Assembly (NCBI GenBank): GCA_937901125.1
Contig: CALCGT010000059.1
Span: 1-64,000, forward strand
Reading direction: 5' to 3'
Length of the DNA: 64,000 nt
From: an uncultured Clostridia bacterium
Lineage (GTDB): Bacteria > Bacillota > Clostridia > Lachnospirales > Anaerotignaceae
The first letter of the stretch is position 1. Each line of letters starts with the position of its first letter. The notes beneath the pieces are model-generated. The model saw only the letters and a list, made by a program, of their open reading frames with translations. It ran no database searches and was not told the DNA's origin. A program made the translations under genes and the position numbers. Below are positions 43,190 to 52,010 of the stretch, piece after piece.

Positions 43190-43603
43190 CAAAAAAAGCC
43201 GTCTCAAAGAAACCCTTTGAGACGGCTATAGTTAACCGCGGTACCACTCAAATTGCATATCTGAAATATGCCACCTCTTCGGGCTCCAGCAAGCCCTATG
43301 CTTTTACGCAGCAATCACGGGAGGAGCCTACCGATGGGAAACCATTATAAAGAACCAAGACATTTGGAAAACACTTTGTGTTTTCCAAATGATGGCTTTC
43401 GCCAAATGGATTTATGCAAATAGATTCACTTGTATGCAAGCATCCAATGATCCACTTGCATAAATCCGCTTGGCTCTGAAGCTTCACACTTTCGAACCTC
43501 CGGCTCTGAAGCCATAGGCTGTTGAGTGAAATTGTTATCGGTTCGCAGCGACCACCGACTCTCTGGAAACGCAGGCACTCAGCCCTCTTCGTCATAGCCT
43601 TTT
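43190..43603 (-). promoter_or_regulatory. T-box riboswitch leader (methionine), metY-metA
   Basis: Reading the minus strand: stem I begins GGCTATGACGAAGAGGGCTG and contains AGAGAGTCGGTGG. The specifier loop strand TATGGCT (43516-43510) places an AUG specifier (43515-43513) between CAGCC and TCAGAGCC helices. The antiterminator bulge region GAGTGGTACCGCGG is at 43249-43236. The terminator is a 12-bp stem AGCCGTCTCAAA with its complement (43227-43197) and a U run (43196-43190). Uncharged tRNA-Met would turn the operon on. Confidence 0.92.
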
Positions 43604-43657
43604 GTATGCATTTTATTTGGGCGGGGAAAGTTTTCTGACTCCACCGTATTGCAAATT

Positions 43658-43685
43658 ATTATAACACCCAAAAAAAAATTGTCAA
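43658..43685 (-). promoter_or_regulatory. Promoter of the T-box-metY-metA operon
   Basis: On the minus strand TTGACA (43685-43680), 16 bp and TATAAT (43663-43658). The transcript would begin near 43651. Confidence 0.85.
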
Positions 43686-43746
43686 TCTCTTTTTTGAGAT
43701 TTGTTTTCGATTTTATACAATCCTTCTGGGGCTTTTGAAAAGAAAA

Positions 43747-43800
43747 TTAAAGAAAGATTAAGAAAGCATGCCGCTGTTCTTCCAATTTTATCCGTATAAT
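43747..43800 (+). promoter_or_regulatory. Promoter of the exporter operon with tandem direct repeats
   Basis: A perfect TATAAT (43795-43800) lacks a recognisable -35. Two direct repeats, ATTAAAGAAAG and ATTAAGAAAG, lie 10-11 bp apart near 43746-43766, where an OmpR-family activator would bind. Confidence 0.5.
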
Positions 43801-43836
43801 GGTAGTTATGAAAAAGATCGGAGGAGGTTTTAAACT

Positions 43837-45015
43837 ATGAAGTTGACGAAAAAGAAAAAAATCATCCTTGTTGCGGCAATCGCTGTGGCAGTTACGGCGG
43901 GAGTGAAGCTGGCACTGGGCAGCGGAGAGCCTGCAGGGGAAATGGTCAGTACCGCCTTGGCGGAAAAGCAGGATTTACAGGAAACACTGCGGCTGAAAGC
44001 TGTGCTGGAGGGGACGGAAAGCACAGAAGTTGTCTCTCGTCTCCATTATGAGGTGAAGGAGTTGTTGGTAAAGGAAGGCGACCGAGTGAAAAAAGGGCAG
44101 TTGCTGGCGGTTTTGGACAGCACAGACCTTTCTCAGGAGATGTCCCTGAAAAAAGGCAGCCTGACTCTGTTGCAGAAGCAGCAGGCAGAGACCTTGCGGG
44201 ACAGACAGGTGGAATATGATAACGCCAAAAAGGCCTATGACGATACGAAAGCCCTCTTCGATATCGGCGCAGCCAGCAAGGCGGAGTTGGATGATGCCAA
44301 GGAAAAATTGGATGCCATCCCTGCGGAAAATGGAAAGGCAGTGCTTTCTGCTGTGGAGAAGCAGACCCTTGCCAATACCAACCAGGAAATCAGCATCCAA
44401 GCCAGCACCATGGATGACTGTCAGATCCGCAGTATGATCGACGGGACAGTGACCCGTGTGAATACGAAGGTAGGTCGCTTTGCTGATGAAACAGAGGACG
44501 ATAAGCCTATGTTTGTCATTGAAAATGTGGATACCCTGCAAATGAAGGTTATGGTCAGCGAAAATGATATCGCTAAGGTTTCCGTAGGGCAGAAGGTGGA
44601 TATCACAGCGGATATTCTGAACGGCGAAAGTGTGCAGGGGGAAGTCATCCGCATTTCTCCCACAGGGGAATTGAAGGACGGCACTACATCGGAACGGGTC
44701 ATCCCTGTTTATATCAGTGTGAAGGAAAAGAATGATAAGCTTATCGCCGGCATTACTGCGAAAGCCACCATACATATCGCGGAAGCAAAACAGGCATTGA
44801 CTGTGCCTTATGAAGCCGTAGGCGAGCTGGAGGACGGCAGCACGGTGGTTTATGTGGTCAATGGGGACAATACCATCCATATTGTGCCTGTGAAACTGGG
44901 GCTAGAAACAGACTTGTATGTGGAGATCAAAGGCAGCGAACTGAAGGAAGGGCAGACTATCGTACTGAATCCCAGCCCTGCCTTGACCGAGGGCATGGCC
45001 GTCGTGCCGCAGTAA
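43837..45015 (+). CDS. Efflux adaptor (membrane fusion protein, MacA-like)
   Basis: The 392-residue protein has an N-terminal membrane anchor (about 8-27) and a biotinyl-lipoyl-like region (VVSRLHYEVKELLVKEGDRV, KKGQLLAVLDS). A coiled-coil hairpin (about 95-165) is followed by a beta-barrel and membrane-proximal domain. It is the extracytoplasmic partner of the ABC pair encoded next. In Gram-positives such tripartite-like sets export peptides, lipids or antibiotics. Substrate unknown. Confidence 0.85.
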   Translation: MKLTKKKKIILVAAIAVAVTAGVKLALGSGEPAGEMVSTALAEKQDLQETLRLKAVLEGTESTEVVSRLHYEVKELLVKEGDRVKKGQLLAVLDSTDLSQEMSLKKGSLTLLQKQQAETLRDRQVEYDNAKKAYDDTKALFDIGAASKAELDDAKEKLDAIPAENGKAVLSAVEKQTLANTNQEISIQASTMDDCQIRSMIDGTVTRVNTKVGRFADETEDDKPMFVIENVDTLQMKVMVSENDIAKVSVGQKVDITADILNGESVQGEVIRISPTGELKDGTTSERVIPVYISVKEKNDKLIAGITAKATIHIAEAKQALTVPYEAVGELEDGSTVVYVVNGDNTIHIVPVKLGLETDLYVEIKGSELKEGQTIVLNPSPALTEGMAVVPQ

Positions 45016-45028
45016 GGAGTGATGCCAT

Positions 45029-45724
45029 ATGAAGGAGATCATCAAGATCGAACATTTACATAAAACTTACGACACGGGGGCGGTGCAGGTACATGCCCTC
45101 CGAGATGTGAACCTGACCATTACCGAAGGGGAATATGTTGCAATCATGGGGCAGTCCGGCTCCGGTAAATCTACCTTGATGAATATTTTGGGGTGCATGG
45201 ACAGACGGTTTGAAGGGACATACCTTTTGGACGGCATCAGTATCGAAGATCAGGAAGAAAACGAGCTTTCCCGCATCCGTAATAAAAAGATTGGTTTTGT
45301 TTTTCAGGCGTTTCAGCTGATCCCTCGCACCTCTGCATTGAAAAATGTGGAGATCCCCATGATCTATGCGGGGATGAAGGGAGAAAAACGCAGGAAAAAA
45401 GCGGAAGCCTTGCTAGAAAAGGTAGGCTTGGGGGAACGCATCCACCATATGCCCAATGAGCTTTCCGGCGGGCAGAAGCAGAGAGTTGCCATTGCCAGAG
45501 CCTTGGCAAACGATCCTGCTATCCTCCTTGCCGATGAACCGACGGGGAATCTGGATACAAAAGCATCCCATGAAATCATGGAATTTTTCACAAAGCTGAA
45601 TGAGGAAGGGGCAACAGTCATCGTGGTTACCCACGAGGAGGATATCGCCCAATATACGAAACGCATCGTCCGTTTTCAGGATGGACAGATCATCAGTGAT
45701 ACAAAGGTGGTGAAGGAAGGATGA
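45029..45724 (+). CDS. ABC exporter ATPase (MacB/LolD type)
   Basis: The 231-residue protein carries Walker A GQSGSGKSTLMN (about 40), signature LSGGQKQRVAIARAL and Walker B ILLADEPTGNLD. It belongs to the MacB/LolD/BceA-like group that drives mechanotransmission rather than bulk transport. It overlaps the permease gene by four bases. Confidence 0.92.
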   Translation: MKEIIKIEHLHKTYDTGAVQVHALRDVNLTITEGEYVAIMGQSGSGKSTLMNILGCMDRRFEGTYLLDGISIEDQEENELSRIRNKKIGFVFQAFQLIPRTSALKNVEIPMIYAGMKGEKRRKKAEALLEKVGLGERIHHMPNELSGGQKQRVAIARALANDPAILLADEPTGNLDTKASHEIMEFFTKLNEEGATVIVVTHEEDIAQYTKRIVRFQDGQIISDTKVVKEG

Positions 45725-46926
45725 TATTTGAAAACATCAAGCTGGCATTTTCTGCGATCCGTGCCAATAAAATGCGTTCCTTTCTGACCATGCTGGGCAT
45801 GATCATCGGTATCAGCTCCGTTATCGCCATCGTTTCTTTGGGGGATACTATGCGGAGCATGTTTGCCAAGGAATATGAAAATGTTGGCATTGGTCTGGCC
45901 TATGTCTATATCATTACGGAGGACGGCTATTATACGGAGAATGAGATGTTTACCCAAGAGGATGTGGAACGGCTGAAGGAGGCCATGGGAGACGACCTGA
46001 CCTATGTGGGCTTTGAAACAGGCGAGCGCACCGACCTGCAGGCAGGACGAAAAAAAGAAAAAGTCATGATAAAGGGGCTGGCAGAGAATCCAACTGCCAT
46101 GGAAGATCCCAAGATTGTTTACGGGCGGATGCTCAACGACAGAGATATCCATGGGGAGAGGAATTATGCTGTTTTGGATAAGGAAACGGCTCTAAATCTT
46201 TTCGGTGTGGAAAACGCCGTGGGCAAGACTGTAAAGACTACTATCAACCAGGAAGGCACAGAGCTGATGGTTGTGGGTGTCTATGAAAACACCGATTCTG
46301 CCTTGGTGCGGATGTTGGGCGGCAGTGGACCCAAATCCGTTTATGTGCCAGAAAGCATCATGGTTTCTGCGGATTCCAGTAACTGGACCATAGATTTCTG
46401 TATGAATACGGAAGGAGATATGGAAAAGACCCTGGAACGGGTAAAGACCTTTGTAGCAAGGATGAAAAACCATGATCTGAGCGAAGTTCGTTCAGAATCT
46501 GCTATGGAAGAAATGGGCATGATGGACAGTATGCTTGGCTCTCTTTCTATGGTGGTGGGGGCCATTGCTGCGATCTCTCTGCTGGTAGGCGGCATCGGCA
46601 TTATGAATATCATGCTGGTTTCTGTGACGGAGCGTACCCGTGAAATCGGTATCCGAAAGGCATTGGGTGCCCAGACGAAGGATATTTTGATACAATTCCT
46701 GATTGAAGCGGCGGCCATTTCTGCCGCAGGGGGAATCATCGGCACGGCCCTGGGCATTTCCATCGTTGCCATCGGCGGCGCGCTGGTGGGCATTACCGCC
46801 GTGGTGAAGCCTACCGTTGTGGCGGTGGCGGTCATCTTTTCCGCAGTAGTGGGCCTTGGCTTCGGGCTGTATCCTGCTAGAAAAGCGGCCAGAAAAGACC
46901 CTGTGGAAGCCCTGCGGTATGAATAA
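45721..46926 (+). CDS. ABC exporter permease (MacB/FtsX type)
   Basis: The 401-residue protein has one N-terminal helix (about 18-40), a large extracytoplasmic MacB_PCD domain, and three C-terminal helices (about 280-390) with the FtsX signature ERTREIGIRKALGAQTKDIL. Four helices in this order define MacB-type permeases. It completes the adaptor-ATPase-permease operon. Confidence 0.92.
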   Translation: MIFENIKLAFSAIRANKMRSFLTMLGMIIGISSVIAIVSLGDTMRSMFAKEYENVGIGLAYVYIITEDGYYTENEMFTQEDVERLKEAMGDDLTYVGFETGERTDLQAGRKKEKVMIKGLAENPTAMEDPKIVYGRMLNDRDIHGERNYAVLDKETALNLFGVENAVGKTVKTTINQEGTELMVVGVYENTDSALVRMLGGSGPKSVYVPESIMVSADSSNWTIDFCMNTEGDMEKTLERVKTFVARMKNHDLSEVRSESAMEEMGMMDSMLGSLSMVVGAIAAISLLVGGIGIMNIMLVSVTERTREIGIRKALGAQTKDILIQFLIEAAAISAAGGIIGTALGISIVAIGGALVGITAVVKPTVVAVAVIFSAVVGLGFGLYPARKAARKDPVEALRYE

Positions 46927-47139
46927 AAAGAAAATATAAATGGGGCAAAAGCTGCCCGATGGGACGAAAAATCTGTAAATTTTATGCGTTTTGCTGAAAA
47001 TTTGCGGATTTTTTTCATTTGATTTTCTGTTTTGAAAAGTTGAATTTGGAATGATTTTATTTTGCTGGATAAGAAAATATGGTATACTTAACCATGGTGT
47101 AGAATCGAAATTTTTAGAATATGATAGGAGGTGCGCTAA

Positions 47140-50100
47140 ATGGAACAGGATGAAATGAATATGGAAATCAAACCCTTTACGCATCTCCATGTCCATACGG
47201 AATATAGCCTGCTGGATGGTTCTGCCAAGATCAAGGAGCTGGCGCAGCGGGTGAAGGAACTGGGGATGAACAGCATCGCCATCACAGACCATGGTGCCAT
47301 GTATGGCGCGGTGGAATTTTATAAAGCGGCTCTGGAGGCAGGCATTAAGCCTATCATCGGCTGTGAGGTTTATGTGGCGGAAGGTTCCCGGTTCAAAAAG
47401 GAAGGCAAGGGCGGCGGCTATTATCATCTGGTACTGCTGGCGGAGAATAATGAGGGCTATCAAAACCTGATCAAGCTGGTTTCCTATGGATTCACAGAAG
47501 GGTTTTATTATAAGCCCCGCGTGGATAAGGAGCTTTTGCGGAAATACAGCAAGGGACTGATCGCTTCCAGTGCCTGCCTTGCGGGGGAAGTTCCCAGAAA
47601 TATCCTGAATATTTCTTACGAAAAGGCCAAAGAGGCGGCTTTGGACTATCTGGAAATCTTTGGTGAGGGCAATTACTTTTTGGAATTGCAGGATCACGGG
47701 ATGCGGGAACAGAAAATCGTCAATGAAGCATTGGTACGCATGAGCAGGGAAACGGGTATTCCCCTGATCGCCACCAATGACAGCCATTATATCTATAAAG
47801 AGGACGCAGAACCCCACGATATCCTGCTGTGCATCCAGACGGGGAAAACAGTGCTGGATGAGGACAGGATGCGCTACGAAGGCGGGCAGTTTTATGTGAA
47901 AAGCCCCGAGGAGATGTACGATCTCTTTTCCTTTGCCCCGGAAGCCTGCGAAAATACGGCAAAAATTGCGGAACGCTGCAATGTGACCTTTACCTTCCAT
48001 GAATTGAAGCTGCCCCGGTTCGATGTGCCTGACGGGAAAACAGCAGAGGAATATTTAAGAGAACTTTGTTATCAGGGTTTTGCGGAAAAATACTCCGACC
48101 CCAAGGCGGAATGGAAGGAACGCTTGGAATACGAGCTTTCTACCATTGTAAATATGGGTTATGTGGATTATTTCCTTATTGTTTGGGATTTTATCAAATA
48201 TGCTAAGGACAACGGCATCATCGTTGGACCGGGACGTGGTTCTGCGGCGGGCAGTATGGTTTCCTATTGCCTTTCCATCACGACCATCGACCCTTTGAAA
48301 TATGACCTGATCTTCGAACGTTTTTTGAATCCTGAGCGTGTCAGCATGCCCGATATTGATATCGACTTCTGCTATGAAAGGCGGCAGGAGGTCATTGACT
48401 ATGTCATTCGAAAATATGGGGAAGCCAATGTTGCCCAGATCATTACTTTCGGTACGCTGGCGGCAAGGGCTGCCATCAAGGACGTGGGCCGTGCCCTGGC
48501 AATGCCCTATGCGGATGTGGACCGCATTTCCAAGATGATTCCTACAGAATTGGGCATTACCATCGAAAAAGCCCTGAAAATGAACCCTGATCTTAGAAAG
48601 GCTTACGAAGAGGAAGAGGATACGAAACGCCTCATTGACACATCCATACGTCTGGAAGGTCTGCCTCGCCATTCTTCCACCCATGCGGCGGGGGTTGTCA
48701 TCTGTCGTGAGCCTGTTATGGAATATGTGCCCCTCAGTGCCAATGACGGGCAGGTCAACACCCAGTATACTATGACGCTGCTGGAGGAACTGGGACTGCT
48801 GAAAATGGACTTTTTGGGTCTGCGGACTTTGACAGTCATCCAGAGTGCTGTGCAGGAAATTGAGCGTATCCACGGTGTGAAGCTGGGTATGGATCACCTG
48901 CCGGAAAACGACCCTGCTGTCTATGATATGATTTGTCAGGGGAAAACGGAGGGCGTGTTCCAGCTGGAAAGCGGCGGCATGAAGCAGTTTATGAAGGAAT
49001 TGCAGCCCCGCTGTCTGGAAGATATGATCGCCGGTATTGCATTGTATCGCCCGGGCCCCATGGATTTTATCCCCAAATACATCAAAGGGAAAAATGCCGG
49101 CGGCAATGTGCAGTATACCCATCCGAAACTGGAGCCGATTCTGGAAAATACTTATGGCTGTATTGTTTACCAGGAACAAGTTATGCAGATTGTGCGGGAC
49201 TTGGCGGGATATAGCTTGGGTCGAAGTGATCTGGTGCGTCGTGCCATGAGTAAGAAAAAGGCTTCCGTCATGGCGGAGGAGAGAAAAAATTTCGTGTACG
49301 GCGATGGCAAGGATGTGCCGGGATGTGTGAAAAACGGCATTCCCGCGGAAGCGGCGGAGAAGATTTTCGATGAAATGACAGACTTCGCCAAATACGCTTT
49401 CAATAAGAGCCACGCCGCCTGCTATGCGGTGGTCGGCTATCAGACAGCATGGCTGAAAGCCCATTATCCCGTGGAATTTATGGCAGCACTGATGACCAGC
49501 GTTATGGATAACGCAGCGAAGGTTTCCGGCTATGTGGAGGAATGTAAAAAAATGGGCATCCGGCTTTTGCCTCCCGATATCAATGAAGGCTACCGACAGT
49601 TTTCCGTATCCGATGGGAAAATCCGCTTTGCTTTGGCGGCCATCAAAAATGTCGGCAAGGGTGCGGTGGATGCGCTGGTGGCGGAACGGGAAAAGAATGG
49701 CCCCTTCACTTCCATGACGGATTTCTGCAACCGTATGGAGGGCGGCGAATGGAACAAGCGGGGCATGGAAAGCCTCATCAAAGGTGGCGCTATGGACAGT
49801 CTCGGCGGCTTCCGCAGCCAATATATGGTGATTTATAAAAGCATTCTGGATGGCATTGGTCAGGCCAGAAAAAATAATATCGAAGGGCAGCTGAACCTGT
49901 TCGACATGGACGGAGGAGATGAATCCTTCCAGCAGCAGGATGAACTGCCGCCCATCCAGGAATATCCTCTTCGGGAAAAACTGGCCATGGAAAAGGAAGT
50001 GTTGGGCATCTATGTCAGCGGGCATCCTCTGGCAGAATATGAGGAACAGCTGAGAAGAAAGATCAGCCACAGCAGTCTGGATTTCCTACCGGCGGAAGAG

Positions 50101-50619
50101 GGGGAAGATCGCCTGCAGGTGGAAGAAGAAACAAAGGTCATCGTTGGTGGTATGGTAGCAGGCATTTCTGTGAAATATACTAGAAACAACGATAAAATGG
50201 CCTTTGTGACGCTGGAAGATTTCCAGGGTAGTATAGAAATCGTGATTTTCCCGAAGGTCTATGAAAAATGCGCGGCTTCTCTGAAGGAGGATGAAGTCCT
50301 TCTCATCAAAGGCAGAGCCAATGTTTCCGCCGATGGGGAAGGGAAGGTCATTGCCCAGGAAGTGAAGCCTTTGGTGCTGGGAGAAAAAGAATCGCCAAGC
50401 TCCGTCTGGCTGAAACTGGCGGCGGGGCAGGAAGTGCCCTTCGGGCAGATCACTGCGATTTTAGGAAAATATCACGGGAATGTTCCCGTATATATCTATG
50501 ATGAAAAAACAAAGCGGAAAATGAAGGCGGACCGCATCAACTGGGTCACAGGGGAAGAGGAACTCTGTGAAGAGCTGCGGCTGCTCCTTGGTGAAAAAAA
50601 CGTTGCGTTGAAATATTGA
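47140..50619 (+). CDS. dnaE: DNA polymerase III alpha subunit (DnaE)
   Basis: The 1159-residue polymerase starts after AGGAGGTGCGC. It has an N-terminal PHP domain (HLHVHTEYSLLDGSAK), the polymerase palm with GPGRGSAAGSMVSYCL and catalytic PDIDIDFCYERRQEV, helix-hairpin-helix and a C-terminal OB fold (about 1000-1070). This is the DnaE type, distinct from the PolC polymerase that Firmicutes also carry. A TATACT -10 lies at 47083-47088. Confidence 0.96.
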   Translation: MEQDEMNMEIKPFTHLHVHTEYSLLDGSAKIKELAQRVKELGMNSIAITDHGAMYGAVEFYKAALEAGIKPIIGCEVYVAEGSRFKKEGKGGGYYHLVLLAENNEGYQNLIKLVSYGFTEGFYYKPRVDKELLRKYSKGLIASSACLAGEVPRNILNISYEKAKEAALDYLEIFGEGNYFLELQDHGMREQKIVNEALVRMSRETGIPLIATNDSHYIYKEDAEPHDILLCIQTGKTVLDEDRMRYEGGQFYVKSPEEMYDLFSFAPEACENTAKIAERCNVTFTFHELKLPRFDVPDGKTAEEYLRELCYQGFAEKYSDPKAEWKERLEYELSTIVNMGYVDYFLIVWDFIKYAKDNGIIVGPGRGSAAGSMVSYCLSITTIDPLKYDLIFERFLNPERVSMPDIDIDFCYERRQEVIDYVIRKYGEANVAQIITFGTLAARAAIKDVGRALAMPYADVDRISKMIPTELGITIEKALKMNPDLRKAYEEEEDTKRLIDTSIRLEGLPRHSSTHAAGVVICREPVMEYVPLSANDGQVNTQYTMTLLEELGLLKMDFLGLRTLTVIQSAVQEIERIHGVKLGMDHLPENDPAVYDMICQGKTEGVFQLESGGMKQFMKELQPRCLEDMIAGIALYRPGPMDFIPKYIKGKNAGGNVQYTHPKLEPILENTYGCIVYQEQVMQIVRDLAGYSLGRSDLVRRAMSKKKASVMAEERKNFVYGDGKDVPGCVKNGIPAEAAEKIFDEMTDFAKYAFNKSHAACYAVVGYQTAWLKAHYPVEFMAALMTSVMDNAAKVSGYVEECKKMGIRLLPPDINEGYRQFSVSDGKIRFALAAIKNVGKGAVDALVAEREKNGPFTSMTDFCNRMEGGEWNKRGMESLIKGGAMDSLGGFRSQYMVIYKSILDGIGQARKNNIEGQLNLFDMDGGDESFQQQDELPPIQEYPLREKLAMEKEVLGIYVSGHPLAEYEEQLRRKISHSSLDFLPAEEGEDRLQVEEETKVIVGGMVAGISVKYTRNNDKMAFVTLEDFQGSIEIVIFPKVYEKCAASLKEDEVLLIKGRANVSADGEGKVIAQEVKPLVLGEKESPSSVWLKLAAGQEVPFGQITAILGKYHGNVPVYIYDEKTKRKMKADRINWVTGEEELCEELRLLLGEKNVALKY

Positions 50620-50642
50620 ATTCGTATGGAGGAGGAATTTGT

Positions 50643-50891
50643 ATGGCTGAAAAAATTGGGACAGATACTTCCTATATCTGTGTGAAAGCCTTGGAAAAGG
50701 GAGTCAACATCATTGGTGTGACCCGCGGTGAGGTGACAAAGATCCACCATACGGAAAAGCTGGATCGGGGTGAAGTGTTGATTGCCCAGTTTACAGAAAA
50801 TACCTCTGCTATGAAGATTCGAGGCAATGCGGAAGTATATACCCAGTTTGGTGTGATTCGTGCCGGCGAAGTGGATATTGAAAGAAAATAA
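50643..50891 (+). CDS. mtrB: TRAP-family trp RNA-binding attenuation protein homologue
   Basis: The 82-residue protein starts at the ATG after GGAGGAGGAATTT. It aligns end to end with Bacillus TRAP: VNIIGVTRG, HHTEKLDRGEVLIAQFTENT and SAMKIRG. The RNA-binding Lys-Lys-Arg set (TRAP K37, K56, R58) and the tryptophan-pocket Thr25, Asp39, Gln47, Thr49 and Ser53 are conserved. His51 is Asn. TRAP forms an 11-mer ring that binds (G/U)AG repeats when loaded with tryptophan. It sits between dnaE and pfkA, with no trp genes in view, so its target here is unknown. Confidence 0.9.
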   Translation: MAEKIGTDTSYICVKALEKGVNIIGVTRGEVTKIHHTEKLDRGEVLIAQFTENTSAMKIRGNAEVYTQFGVIRAGEVDIERK

Positions 50892-50978
50892 AAATATTGG
50901 GGTAGAAATATTTTCGTGAAAAGCGAAGAAGACTTTTTTAAGATGAAGCTTTTCATGGGAAATTGAGGAGGATTTCGA

Positions 50979-51974
50979 ATGATGACAGAAATGAATGAAA
51001 CAAAGAAAATCAAAAAAATCGGCGTACTGACCAGTGGAGGCGATGCCCCCGGCATGAATGCTGCTATCCGTGCCGTTGTCAGAACAGCAAAATATCATGG
51101 TGTTGATGTGGTAGGCATCCGCAAGGGTTATACAGGACTCATCGGCGGTGAGATCAAAGAGATGCACAGCAAGGATGTTTCCAATGTAATGAATCTGGGC
51201 GGTACGATCCTGCATACGGCACGCTGCCCTGAAATGATGACAGAAGAAGGTCTGAATAAAGCGGCTGCCATCTATAAGATTTTGGGGCTGGATGCGCTGG
51301 TGGTAATCGGCGGCGATGGTTCTTACCGTGGTCTGGCGGAATTGGCAAAACGGGGCGTGAATGGCGTTGGTATTCCTGCTACCATCGACTTGGATATGCG
51401 TGGCACAGAATATACCATCGGCTTTGATACAGCAGTAAATACCGGTATGGATGCCCTGAATAAGCTGCGGGATACCTCCAATTCCCATGAACGTTGCTCT
51501 GTTGTAGAAGTGATGGGAAGAGACGCAGGCTATATCGCTGTTTGGTGCGGTATGTGCGGCGGTGCGGAGGAAGTTATGTTCCCAGAAGAAAAGGAAGTCA
51601 TCGACAGCAACAGAGTCATCCAGCAGGTTTTAGAGAATAGAAGCATCGGGAAACGCCATAATCTTATTGTAGTGGCAGAAGGCGTTGGCGGCACCCAGAA
51701 GCTGGCGAAGGATATCCAGGAGATCACAGGGATCCAGACCAGAGCCACCATCCTAGGCCATCTGCAGAGAGGTGGTAGCCCCACAGCAACAGACCGTATG
51801 CACGCTTCCATGATGGGTTATCATGCTGTAAAAGCCATTCTGGGCGGCAGAGAAAACATTGTCGTTGCATATAACAGAGGCCGATATGAAATTCTGGATC
51901 TGTTTGAATCCCTGGAAATGAAGAAGTCTCTGGATCCGGAAATCTATGATGTTATCAAAATCTTATCCATCTGA
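50979..51974 (+). CDS. pfkA: 6-phosphofructokinase
   Basis: The 331-residue enzyme commits fructose-6-phosphate to glycolysis. GGDAPGMNAAIRAVV at the N-terminus, GGDGSYRGL (the Gly pointing to ATP rather than pyrophosphate use), the catalytic Asp of the PATIDLDMRGTEYTIGFDTA segment (usual TIDND reads TIDLD) and GGSPTATDRMHASMMG are present. The site is GAGGAGGATTTCG. The pfkA-pyk order is standard. Confidence 0.94.
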   Translation: MMTEMNETKKIKKIGVLTSGGDAPGMNAAIRAVVRTAKYHGVDVVGIRKGYTGLIGGEIKEMHSKDVSNVMNLGGTILHTARCPEMMTEEGLNKAAAIYKILGLDALVVIGGDGSYRGLAELAKRGVNGVGIPATIDLDMRGTEYTIGFDTAVNTGMDALNKLRDTSNSHERCSVVEVMGRDAGYIAVWCGMCGGAEEVMFPEEKEVIDSNRVIQQVLENRSIGKRHNLIVVAEGVGGTQKLAKDIQEITGIQTRATILGHLQRGGSPTATDRMHASMMGYHAVKAILGGRENIVVAYNRGRYEILDLFESLEMKKSLDPEIYDVIKILSI

Positions 51975-52010
51975 TTCGTGGATACAGAAGAAAAGAGGAG
52001 GTAACGCAAT

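Noticed and set aside
48055..50070. A 671-codon minus-strand frame inside dnaE
   Set aside because: Shadow of dnaE with no start signal or domain.
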